Shown here piece after piece: positions 1-5,780 of a DNA stretch of 8,020 nt; the stretch's first letter is position 1, and each line of letters begins with the position of its first letter. Location of the stretch: positions 1 to 8,020 of the forward strand of contig CANHRV010000039.1 in assembly GCA_947463395.1 (NCBI GenBank), in the 5' to 3' direction. Both the position numbers and the translations under genes were made by a program. The DNA comes from Opitutia bacterium (GTDB taxonomy: Bacteria; Verrucomicrobiota; Verrucomicrobiia; Opitutales; UBA953). The notes below the pieces were generated by a model. That model searched no databases. It was not told the DNA's origin and saw only the letters and a list, made by a program, of their open reading frames with translations.

Positions 1-1044
1 AAAAGTAATCCAACGGAAGGTGAACAGGCTCGGGAAAAAATCAGGCAAGCCTGTGCTCCCTATTTTGCTGGCGTTCCCGCGGCAGATCTCGTGCTCACTC
101 TTTCAGGTATGAATGCAGTCGCGGCGGCAATGGCTGCGGTAAATACCATACAACAGCCTCGAGGTAAAAAAGTTTGGATTCAATTGGGATGGCTTTACGT
201 CGACTCCACGCGTCTTTTGGAAAAAGCCAAAACCACGAGGCACGAATTTGTTGCTGATATTACGAACCTTGCTGAAGTTGAAAGACTTCTCGCGAAGGGC
301 GATGTCGCGGGAGTGTTGACCGAGGTTCCTAATAACCCGCAATTGGAAATGGCGGATATCCCCGCCTTGCGAAAACTCTGCGATTACTACGGAGCAAAAT
401 TGATTTTGGATCCAAGCTCAGTTGGCCTGGCGATTTTAGATCCCTTGCCCTATGCAGATATCGTTTGTTGTAGTTTAACCAAGTATGCTGCCAGTGAAGG
501 AGACGTGATGGCAGGGTTATGTGTGGTTAATCCGCAGCGCGAGAATGTAACCGAGCTTCTTACTGTTGTGAAAAAAGAAAGTGAACCTTTGCCGGCATTA
601 GACGCGGTGGTTTTAGCGAAACAAATTTCTCGATTGGGTGAAGTTAGTCGCCAGCTCTCCGCTCAGGCCAAAGAACTCGCCCAGCGATTAGCTCAACACC
701 CCGCGGTGGCTCAGGTGCGAACCGCTGATACGGGAAGAACGGCGGAAAATTTCCGCGCTTTGCAACGCCCTCAAGCTGGGGCAGGGTGTTTGATAACCAT
801 CGAGTTAAAGAAAGACATGCGTCGCGTGTACGATAATCTCGCCGTGGTTAAGGGCCCTAGTTTTGGTTTAGTCTTTACGATTGTTTCTCCTTTCTTGTGG
901 CTCGCTCACTTCGCGGAAGTGACTTCGCCTGAGGGTCGCGCGAGTATTCGAGCCGCTGGACTCGACCCCGATCTTTTGAGAATTTCGGTGGGACTTGAGC
1001 CAGTCGAGGAAATTTGGGCAGCGTTTGTTAAAGCTTTAAAATAA
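1..1044 (+). CDS. PLP-dependent Cys/Met metabolism transferase, cystathionine gamma-synthase-like (5' truncated)
   Basis: The frame is open from base 1, so the gene begins upstream; 347 residues are visible. It belongs to the fold-type I Cys/Met-metabolism PLP family (cystathionine gamma-synthase, MetB and relatives), cytoplasmic enzymes of transsulfuration. Seen in order, in visible residues: a substrate/PLP phosphate segment LTLSGMNA (about 32-39); the block TEVPNNPQLEMADIPALRKL; an acidic residue D137 in LILDPSSVG, where the family aspartate contacts the PLP ring; and SLTKYAASEGDVMAG, whose K161 is the expected Schiff-base lysine. The end, LLRISVGLEPVEEIW, is the usual family C-terminus. 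The segments WLYVDSTRLLEK and ADIVCCSLTK recall the fungal STR2-type branch rather than classical MetB (from memory). The usual DNTF after the aspartate strand is DPSS here, so the exact reaction (gamma-synthase, gamma-lyase or sulfhydrylase) is uncertain. A GTG at 91 is an internal codon, not the start. Confidence 0.88.
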   Translation, partial: KSNPTEGEQAREKIRQACAPYFAGVPAADLVLTLSGMNAVAAAMAAVNTIQQPRGKKVWIQLGWLYVDSTRLLEKAKTTRHEFVADITNLAEVERLLAKGDVAGVLTEVPNNPQLEMADIPALRKLCDYYGAKLILDPSSVGLAILDPLPYADIVCCSLTKYAASEGDVMAGLCVVNPQRENVTELLTVVKKESEPLPALDAVVLAKQISRLGEVSRQLSAQAKELAQRLAQHPAVAQVRTADTGRTAENFRALQRPQAGAGCLITIELKKDMRRVYDNLAVVKGPSFGLVFTIVSPFLWLAHFAEVTSPEGRASIRAAGLDPDLLRISVGLEPVEEIWAAFVKALK

Positions 1045-1068
1045 AAAACCCGCCAAGTGGGGCGGGTT
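1043..1068 (-). terminator. Intrinsic terminator between convergent genes, best for the minus strand
   Basis: A perfect 8-bp stem AACCCGCC (1047-1054) / GGCGGGTT (1061-1068) with a 6-base loop lies in the 45-base gap between the two convergent stops. Read on the minus strand, the stem is followed by a run of T (complement of the A-tract 1038-1048, interrupted once), a textbook rho-independent terminator for the gene at 1090-1548. Read on the plus strand it is followed by GAATCAGAAAATTT, with no proper U-tract, so termination of the PLP gene there may be weaker. Confidence 0.85.
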
Positions 1069-1089
1069 GAATCAGAAAATTTCGGCGCT

Positions 1090-1548
1090 TTATTCCTCAA
1101 CGACGTCATCGTCATCCTCGGCTTTCGCCACTATCTCTGAGCCGGTTGATTTTTGATTCACGGATTTTTTCTGTGCTCGGGCCTTGACCATTTTTTCGCG
1201 GAAGGCCTGACGTTCTTGCAGTTGTATCGCGGCGGCTTCTGGATCCATCTTGCTCAGGTTTTCATCAAAAAGTTTTCGATAGGTCGATTCCGACTCGGCG
1301 GCTTTGGCTCGTGCTTGTTTATGCTCGGCCGCCGTTTTGACGGCGATGGCGCGGTCGGCCTTTGCTTGAGCCTGGGCACTTTGTACTTCAGGCAGATCGT
1401 TTACCTTTCGACGAGCTTCCACTAACTTCGCGTGGGGAGTCTCATTCGATGTTTCTGCCTCAGAGGAGGGGGAGCGCGAATCCATTGGTTTGGCGAGAAG
1501 ACTGCCACAACTGAAAGTGACAGCGAGGAGGAGGGTGGTGTGATTCAT
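1090..1548 (-). CDS. Hypothetical secreted charged coiled-coil protein
   Basis: The product is 152 residues and I do not recognise the family. Residues 1-19 form a signal peptide with little positive charge: a hydrophobic core LLLAVTF followed by SCGSLLA and a likely cleavage after A19. A cysteine at 14 sits in a poor lipobox (VTFSC), so a lipoprotein is possible but not favoured. Residues about 40-125 are rich in Ala, Lys, Glu and Gln, with long helical stretches such as AQAQAKADRAIAVKTAAEH, and probably form a coiled coil. The tail is very acidic (EDDDDVVEE, 144-152). The mature protein would be periplasmic or exported. No catalytic motif or cysteine pair is visible. It starts with ATG, is divergent from the aquaporin, and has a good intrinsic terminator just past its stop. 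No Shine-Dalgarno sequence precedes the ATG. Confidence 0.75.
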   Translation of the reverse strand: MNHTTLLLAVTFSCGSLLAKPMDSRSPSSEAETSNETPHAKLVEARRKVNDLPEVQSAQAQAKADRAIAVKTAAEHKQARAKAAESESTYRKLFDENLSKMDPEAAAIQLQERQAFREKMVKARAQKKSVNQKSTGSEIVAKAEDDDDVVEE

Positions 1549-1583
1549 AAGTGAGAGAATGCGACGCCGAGAAAGTGCGCAGT

Positions 1584-1599
1584 GTTGATGCCAATCAAC
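1584..1599. repeat. Short perfect hairpin in the divergent intergenic region
   Basis: GTTGAT (1584-1589) and ATCAAC (1594-1599) form a 6-bp stem with a 4-base loop GCCA. After one mismatch the stem can extend by two more pairs on each side. It lies 36 bases upstream of the minus-strand start at 1548, so it would sit in the leader of that gene's transcript or act as a small operator. There is no T-run on either side, so it is not a terminator. Confidence 0.5.
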
Positions 1600-1608
1600 T
1601 CTCTCTCC

Positions 1609-1634
1609 TTAGGCTTCATTGCCTAAATGAATTA
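1609..1634. repeat. Hairpin element, copy A (resembles copy B at 2416-2441)
   Basis: TTAGGC (1609-1614) and GCCTAA (1621-1626) form a perfect 6-bp stem around the loop TTCATT, followed directly by ATGAATTA (1627-1634). The same arrangement recurs at 2416-2441: a stem of the same core sequence, a similar loop, then ATGAATCA. The two differ by one extra G-C pair in the stem of copy B. It lies 71 bases upstream of the aquaporin ATG and close to a candidate minus-strand promoter. No T-run follows it, so it is not an intrinsic terminator. Confidence 0.5.
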
Positions 1635-1659
1635 TCCTAATTTTCTTATCAGCTATCAT
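1631..1659 (-). promoter_or_regulatory. Candidate promoter for the minus-strand secreted protein gene
   Basis: On the minus strand a -35-like ATGATA (complement of 1654-1659, four of six consensus bases) is followed after 17 bases by a -10-like GATAAT (complement of 1631-1636, five of six). Transcription would begin near 1624, giving a leader of about 75 bases that carries part of hairpin A and the hairpin at 1584-1599. This assumes an ordinary sigma-70-type consensus and is a match by eye only. Confidence 0.3.
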
Positions 1660-1670
1660 TCACTCGAGGC

Positions 1671-1698
1671 TTGAGATTAGTTACTCGTTCACGATAGT
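1671..1698 (+). promoter_or_regulatory. Candidate promoter for the aquaporin gene
   Basis: TTGAGA (1671-1676, five of six bases of the -35 consensus) is followed after 16 bases by GATAGT (1693-1698, four of six bases of the -10 consensus). The predicted transcription start falls at or next to the ATG at 1705, which would make the message leaderless or nearly so. That fits the absence of a Shine-Dalgarno sequence there, but the -10 match is weak. Confidence 0.3.
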
Positions 1699-1704
1699 TC
1701 ATTC

Positions 1705-2403
1705 ATGCGTGCAAAATTAGCGGTAGAATTTATCGGGACTTTTTTCCTTTGTTTGGCGGCGATTTTGGCACAGGCACCGATTTCCGTCGCCGCGATTTTA
1801 TGCGCCTTGATTTATATGGGTGGCAATGTTTCGGGAGCTCACTATAATCCAGCAGTGACTTTAGCGGTTTGGATTCGAGGACGAATCACGGGTCGTCGGG
1901 CTTGTGGCTATTTTGGTTTTCAATTTTTGGGGGCTCTTTTGGCCGCTCTCGTTGCTGGGTTGATTCACGGACATAGCGAGGATCGTGCTCGTGAGATTGT
2001 TAGTACTTTGGGCGAATCAGCTTATGATGGAGTTTGGCTGGGTTGTTTTGGAGAATTTATCGGCACCTTTCTTTTGGCGACGGTGATTCTTATGGTCGCC
2101 ACCTCTCGATTAACGGCAGGAAACAGTTACTTTGGTTTAGCAATCGCCCTAACCGTATTAGGCCTCTCTGGAATATTTAGTCCTCTTAATATGGCCTTTA
2201 ACCCCGCCGTTCAGGTTGCTGGATCCACCTACGGGTTATTCAGTGCTTTTATGAGCGAAACTTCCGTCGCCAAAGCTTTCCTTCAGGAGTTTACCTACTT
2301 TTCTCATTTTTCTTTGCGCTCGCTCATGGATTTATCCTGCCAACTTCTTGGGGGTGCTTCGGCCGCTTGGGTCTTTCTGACGATTTTCCCTGAGGATCGA
2401 TAA
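1705..2403 (+). CDS. Aquaporin / MIP-family channel with an altered selectivity filter
   Basis: The product is 232 residues, the normal size for bacterial MIP channels, with six hydrophobic helices and two re-entrant half-helices in the inner membrane. The first signature is canonical: SGAHYNPAVT with NPA at 48-50. The second is FNPAVQ with NPA at 166-168. In water and glycerol channels the second NPA is normally followed by the Arg of the aromatic/arginine filter (NPAR); here it is Val169. Aligning GLALTLIH of E. coli AqpZ (from memory) with AIALTVLG puts Gly153 where water-selective channels carry the filter His. The pore is therefore predicted to be wider and less polar than AqpZ, perhaps passing small neutral solutes, but the substrate is inference. 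Residues 130-145 and 183-205 look like loops. The ATG follows TTCATTC with no Shine-Dalgarno sequence. The next gene lies 52 bases downstream on the same strand. Confidence 0.88.
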   Translation: MRAKLAVEFIGTFFLCLAAILAQAPISVAAILCALIYMGGNVSGAHYNPAVTLAVWIRGRITGRRACGYFGFQFLGALLAALVAGLIHGHSEDRAREIVSTLGESAYDGVWLGCFGEFIGTFLLATVILMVATSRLTAGNSYFGLAIALTVLGLSGIFSPLNMAFNPAVQVAGSTYGLFSAFMSETSVAKAFLQEFTYFSHFSLRSLMDLSCQLLGGASAAWVFLTIFPEDR

Positions 2404-2410
2404 AATTAAG

Positions 2411-2445
2411 TGCGGTAGGGCTTGATGCCCTAATGAATCACCGCA
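2411..2445. repeat. Bulged double-stem hairpin containing hairpin element copy B
   Basis: Outer stem TGCGGT (2411-2416) / ACCGCA (2440-2445). Directly inside it is an inner stem AGGGC (2417-2421) / GCCCT (2427-2431) with loop TTGAT and a one-sided bulge AATGAATC (2432-2439). The inner stem plus bulge matches hairpin A at 1609-1634. The element fills most of the 52-base gap between the aquaporin and the next gene and ends 10 bases before its ATG at 2456. If transcribed it would occlude or structure the ribosome-binding region. No T-run follows, so it is not a normal terminator. Confidence 0.55.
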
Positions 2446-2455
2446 AAGTGAGCTT

Positions 2456-2824
2456 ATGGAAATTCTCCTTAAATCACACAAACACTACGGTTCACTTTTA
2501 TTGGCTTTGGTTTTGGCCGTTGTGATTGTGGCCATCGTGAAAGGCCCTAAGCCAGTTTTCCAGCGCATCGTGGCCGTGCTCGTCGACATCAATGTCGTGA
2601 TTGGTCTGATTGCTTTATGGGGCTCACATAAATCAATTTCTCTACTACACCCACTTTTTGCTCTTGGTGCGATTGGACTTCTTCATGCAGCGGCGAAAAG
2701 CGAGGATAAGGCAAAGGTCGTGAGAGGCTTCTCCATTGCCTTCATTTTGCTTCTTTTAACTTGGGCTGTGAATGCTTCATGGGGTCCTAGCTTCCTCAAA
2801 GGTCTTTGGATGATTAGTCTCTAA
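2456..2824 (+). CDS. Small four-helix membrane protein of unknown function
   Basis: The product is 122 residues with four clear hydrophobic helices at about 11-29, 36-56, 62-80 and 90-107, so it is an inner-membrane protein. Five histidines (8, 10, 58, 65, 77) lie in loops or near helix ends, notably HKHYG at the first helix start, HP before helix 3 and LLHAA near its end. This arrangement resembles small cytochrome-b-like four-helix proteins seen in several Gram-negative phyla, but I cannot assign it and haem binding is speculation. It could be co-transcribed with the aquaporin 52 bases upstream, through the bulged hairpin, or have its own promoter. The next gene, the exporter permease, starts 102 bases later. 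There is no good Shine-Dalgarno sequence (AGTGAG is the nearest purine-rich stretch). Confidence 0.75.
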   Translation: MEILLKSHKHYGSLLLALVLAVVIVAIVKGPKPVFQRIVAVLVDINVVIGLIALWGSHKSISLLHPLFALGAIGLLHAAAKSEDKAKVVRGFSIAFILLLLTWAVNASWGPSFLKGLWMISL

Positions 2825-2847
2825 TTTCCAGCGATTGATTTATCGAG

Positions 2848-2897
2848 TCGTTTGACATGTCCAATCATCGCCACTCGTTGACCGCGAATCAAACGAG
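2848..2897. promoter_or_regulatory. Candidate operator cluster upstream of the exporter operon
   Basis: Three copies of a TCGTT(T)GA-like motif lie within 50 bases. TCGTTTGA is at 2848-2855 and TCGTTGA at 2875-2881, both in direct orientation. TCAAACGA at 2889-2896 is the exact inverse of the first. The second and third form an imperfect dyad 2874-2897 (CTCGTTGA, 7-base centre, TCAAACGAG), 29 bases before the permease ATG. The layout would suit a dimeric repressor of the TetR or MarR kind, but no regulator gene is in the window. No T-run follows, so a terminator is unlikely. A TTGACA at 2852-2857 could be a -35 box, but it has no good -10 partner. Confidence 0.35.
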
Positions 2898-2926
2898 AGC
2901 TTCATTCTTCGATTGATTGAACATTT

Positions 2927-4117
2927 ATGTACCGCCTCGCATTAAATATGCTTTTTGGTGATCGCGCTAAACTCGCGATGCTCCTTTGCGGTTTGTCCTT
3001 TTCGGCCTTGTTGATGGCACAACAGACTTCGGTCTTTTTCGGCATCATGAGTTGGACCTACACGCCCGTGGTCAATATCCGCGCGCATGTTTGGGTCAGC
3101 GATCCGATGGTAGAGCAAGCCAATGATGCAAAGCCGATGCGCGATACAGAATTAGGACGGGTTCGTTCGGTCGATGGAGTGGCGTGGGTTGCGCCTCTCC
3201 ACACGTCGTTTTTACAAGCACGGATGGTAGATGGTAATTTCAAATTAATTACTTTGGTGGGAATTGATGCAGACTCTTTTGCTGGTGCCCCAGCACAAAT
3301 CACGCAGGGTCGAATTGAAGATCTCCGCCTGCCAAACACCGTTATTGTCGATGAATGGGGCGCTCAACTCATGGGTCGCCCGGTCAAAGGGGCTGATGGG
3401 AAAATGACCGTAGTGCCACTTAAGCCAGGAGATGTTTTTGAAATCAACGACATCGAGGCACGGATTGTTGGAATTTGTAAAGTGCGTCGCGCTTTCACGG
3501 GTGGTCCGTTTGTTTACACGACTTACGATCGCTCGAAAACTTACACCTTGGGTGCTCGACGCACGTTGAGTTTTATGTTGGCCGAGCCTGTTGCTGGTGT
3601 CACTCCCGCCGAATTATGTGATCGAATTGAAAAAGAAACGGGGCTGAAGGCTTGGACAACGGACACGGTCATTTGGAACTGGAGCGAACGAAGTTTAGCA
3701 AAAAACACTTTTTGGTGGTTTTGGAAAAATACGGGGATTCCTTTTTCCTTCGGTACGGCCGTTGCTTTAGGACTTTTCGTTGGCATCGCGATTTCTGGAC
3801 AAACGTTTTATTCCTTCGTTTTAGAAAATTTAAAATATTTTGCCGCCATCAAAGCGATGGGGGCAAGTATGGGCGTGTTGGCGCGGATGCTTATTATACA
3901 AGCCGTAACGGCGGGATTAATTGGATTTGGTTTGGGCGCAGGTATGGCTCAGGCCATCGGCCGCGTGATGATTGAAAAAGGCATGCCTCCCTTTGTGATG
4001 TTCCCCCAAGTTCTCTTGGCGACGCTGGCACTGACAATGGGCATCAGTATCGTCTCTGCCATTATCGGCATTGTTAAGGTGTCACGCGTCGACGCCGCTA
4101 CCGTTTTCCGAGGATGA
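2927..4117 (+). CDS. ABC exporter permease, FtsX/MacB fold (DevC-like)
   Basis: The product is 396 residues with the four-helix topology of the MacB/FtsX type VII exporters. An N-terminal helix (about 14-34) is followed by a large periplasmic domain (about 40-270) and three C-terminal helices (about 273-298, 320-345, 360-383). The coupling segment LKYFAAIKAMGAS (302-314) between helices 2 and 3 is the usual FtsX-domain motif, and the C-terminus KVSRVDAATVFRG is typical. It would work as a homodimer in the inner membrane with the separate ATPase encoded next, unlike E. coli MacB where both are fused. The start DRAKLAMLLCGLSFSALLMAQQ resembles DevC-type permeases. The ATG is the first in frame after a TGA at 2918-2920. 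Its stop overlaps the ATPase start as ATGA, so the two are translationally coupled. Confidence 0.9.
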   Translation: MYRLALNMLFGDRAKLAMLLCGLSFSALLMAQQTSVFFGIMSWTYTPVVNIRAHVWVSDPMVEQANDAKPMRDTELGRVRSVDGVAWVAPLHTSFLQARMVDGNFKLITLVGIDADSFAGAPAQITQGRIEDLRLPNTVIVDEWGAQLMGRPVKGADGKMTVVPLKPGDVFEINDIEARIVGICKVRRAFTGGPFVYTTYDRSKTYTLGARRTLSFMLAEPVAGVTPAELCDRIEKETGLKAWTTDTVIWNWSERSLAKNTFWWFWKNTGIPFSFGTAVALGLFVGIAISGQTFYSFVLENLKYFAAIKAMGASMGVLARMLIIQAVTAGLIGFGLGAGMAQAIGRVMIEKGMPPFVMFPQVLLATLALTMGISIVSAIIGIVKVSRVDAATVFRG

Positions 4118-4842
4118 GCAACGATCACCCTATTGCAGTCTCAGCCCGCAAAGTGGACATGGCTTTTGGTCTTGGTGAAGCTAAAGTTACCGCATTGAAG
4201 CAGGCGGATTTTTCCGCCCGCCGCGGAGAACTGATAATGCTCGTTGGTCCATCGGGCTGCGGCAAAACAACGTTGCTTTCAGTGATTGCTGGAACTCTTA
4301 CGCCACAGGCAGGAGAAATTGAAGTTTTCGGACAACGACTCGATGGATTATCGCAAGAAGCCTTAACCGCTTTTCGACAGAAGAATCTCGGGTTTGTTTT
4401 TCAGTCATTTAATTTAATTCCCACCTTAACTGTTATCGAAAATGTGATGGTGCCACTCCTGATTCAAGGAATGAAGCATTCATTAGCTCGTGCTAAAGCT
4501 GTAGCCATTCTCGAGCAGGTTGGACTAAAAGGCCGAGAAGAAAGTTCGCCGAATGCCCTTTCGGGCGGACAGCAACAACGCGTGGCCATTGCTCGAGCAC
4601 TCGTCCACGAGCCTCCTTTGCTGATTTGTGATGAGCCCACTTCCGCGCTCGATAAAGATACGGGGGCGCAGATTATGCAGATGATTCGTGACTTATCCCG
4701 TTCGCCCAATCGTTGTGTCGTCGTTGTTACCCACGATTTTCGCATCTTCCGTTTTGCTGATCGCATTGCGGAAATGGAAGATGGTCGTATTAGTCGTGTG
4801 GTTGACGACCCTAGTACTTTAGAAATCCAACCCCACCTTTAA
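4114..4842 (+). CDS. ABC transporter ATP-binding protein of a MacB/LolD/DevA-type exporter
   Basis: The product is 242 residues, a single complete nucleotide-binding domain of the LolD/MacB/DevA type. All motifs are intact: Walker A GPSGCGKT (45-52), Q-loop Gln97 in VFQSFNLIPTLTV, signature LSGGQQQR (149-156), Walker B LLICDEP (169-175, catalytic Glu174), D-loop SALD (177-180) and switch His207 in VTHDF. It should be an active cytoplasmic ATPase that dimerises under the permease and drives the mechanotransmission cycle of these pumps. The ATG overlaps the permease stop by four bases (ATGA). GAGG sits immediately before the ATG, too close to be a proper Shine-Dalgarno sequence, so coupled reinitiation is likely. 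The membrane fusion gene follows after 11 bases. Confidence 0.95.
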   Translation: MSNDHPIAVSARKVDMAFGLGEAKVTALKQADFSARRGELIMLVGPSGCGKTTLLSVIAGTLTPQAGEIEVFGQRLDGLSQEALTAFRQKNLGFVFQSFNLIPTLTVIENVMVPLLIQGMKHSLARAKAVAILEQVGLKGREESSPNALSGGQQQRVAIARALVHEPPLLICDEPTSALDKDTGAQIMQMIRDLSRSPNRCVVVVTHDFRIFRFADRIAEMEDGRISRVVDDPSTLEIQPHL

Positions 4843-4853
4843 TCGATAAATAC

Positions 4854-5780
4854 ATGTTTAAAAAACGGATTATACTTATTCTTCTCGCTCTCGCTGGAGC
4901 AATCGCAGCCTTTCAATTAACTCGTGGAACGTCTTCTGAAGCTCCCGTGAACCCACCTCCTTACACTCCGGCAGTCCGCGATAAGGATGGTTTAATTTCC
5001 GCAGCAGGTTTAGTTGAGGCTTCGGCCGAAAACACTCTGCTTGGGTCTCCCACTTCGGGCACCGTCCAACAAGTGTATGTTAAAGTCTGGGATCAGGTTA
5101 AAGTAGGCGATGCCTTAATCACTCTGGACGATCGCGAATGGAAGATGCAGTACCAAGTGCAATTGGCGGCGGTTGAAGCCGCGGAGGCTACTTTAGAGAG
5201 AGCGGAAGATCAGGCCAAGCGCTGGTCTTCTTTAAAGGATACGGGAGCGGTGAGCCCAGCGGACTTACTCTCTTATCAAGTCGCTGCAAAAGAAGCGCGG
5301 GCCAAATGGATCTTGGCAAAAGCTCAAGCAGAACAAACCAAAGTTACGTTGGATCGCTTAGTCTTGCGTTCACCGATTGAGGCAACCGTTTTACAGGTCA
5401 ATGTCAGAGCAGGTGAGTTTGTTGCTGCGGGTGCGAAGGCCCCGATTGTTTTAGGCGATATCAGTCGATTACAAATTCGCTGTGACGTGGATGAACAATT
5501 GGCACCAAGGATGCGCGAAGGTTTGCCTGCTCGCGGTTTTCTCAAAGGCGAGGCCTCTCGCGTTAATGCGGAGAACCGGGCCATCCCTTTAAAGTTTGTT
5601 CGAATTGAACCCTTTGTTATTCCCAAGGTTTCGTTGACGGGCGGAAGCACTGAGCGTGTTGATACACGCGTCTTACAAGTCATTTACGCTTTTGAACGTC
5701 CCTCCGATCGGCCCATTTTTGTTGGACAACAAATGGATGTCTATATCGACGCTTCCCACGCTGATGCCCAAGGTAAATAA
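4854..5780 (+). CDS. Periplasmic membrane fusion protein, HlyD/DevB type
   Basis: The product is 308 residues. An uncleaved N-terminal membrane anchor (about 4-20) is followed by a Pro-rich linker (31-41) and the first lipoyl half-motif GTVQQVYVKVWDQVKVGDALITLD (69-92). A coiled-coil hairpin spans about 98-168, and the second lipoyl half RSPIEATVLQVNVRAGEFV is at about 172-190. A beta-barrel region and the block PKVSLTGGSTERVDTRVLQVIYAFE (257-281) complete it; that block is a very characteristic segment of HlyD/DevB-type adaptors (from memory). It would form a periplasmic hexameric tube linking the permease to the outer-membrane factor. At 308 residues it is somewhat shorter than MacA or DevB. 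No Shine-Dalgarno sequence precedes the ATG. Its last 17 bases overlap the next gene. Confidence 0.93.
   Translation: MFKKRIILILLALAGAIAAFQLTRGTSSEAPVNPPPYTPAVRDKDGLISAAGLVEASAENTLLGSPTSGTVQQVYVKVWDQVKVGDALITLDDREWKMQYQVQLAAVEAAEATLERAEDQAKRWSSLKDTGAVSPADLLSYQVAAKEARAKWILAKAQAEQTKVTLDRLVLRSPIEATVLQVNVRAGEFVAAGAKAPIVLGDISRLQIRCDVDEQLAPRMREGLPARGFLKGEASRVNAENRAIPLKFVRIEPFVIPKVSLTGGSTERVDTRVLQVIYAFERPSDRPIFVGQQMDVYIDASHADAQGK

Noticed and set aside
1627..1674. Tiny 15-codon frame (ATG to TGA) beginning in the tail of hairpin A, upstream of the aquaporin
   Set aside because: It has no ribosome-binding site and no regulatory-leader hallmark such as a codon run; this length is expected by chance.
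2852..2880. TTGACA at 2852-2857 as the -35 box of the exporter promoter
   Set aside because: The hexamer is perfect, but no base combination at spacing 16-18 resembles a -10 box, so I list it only as part of the operator cluster.
3652..3975. Plus-strand open frame of 107 codons inside the permease gene
   Set aside because: It lies wholly within a strongly supported permease gene in another frame, and its translation (rich in Phe, Arg, Trp) has no domain pattern.
4464..4766. Minus-strand open frame opposite the ATPase gene
   Set aside because: It is antisense to conserved ABC motifs and has the Ser/Arg/Cys-rich composition typical of a shadow frame.
5656..5763. Longer N-terminus for the outer-membrane factor, starting inside the adaptor gene
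   Set aside because: It would overlap the adaptor gene by 125 bases and bury the lipoprotein signal. The ATG at 5764 gives a perfect signal peptide with lipobox LLSGC.
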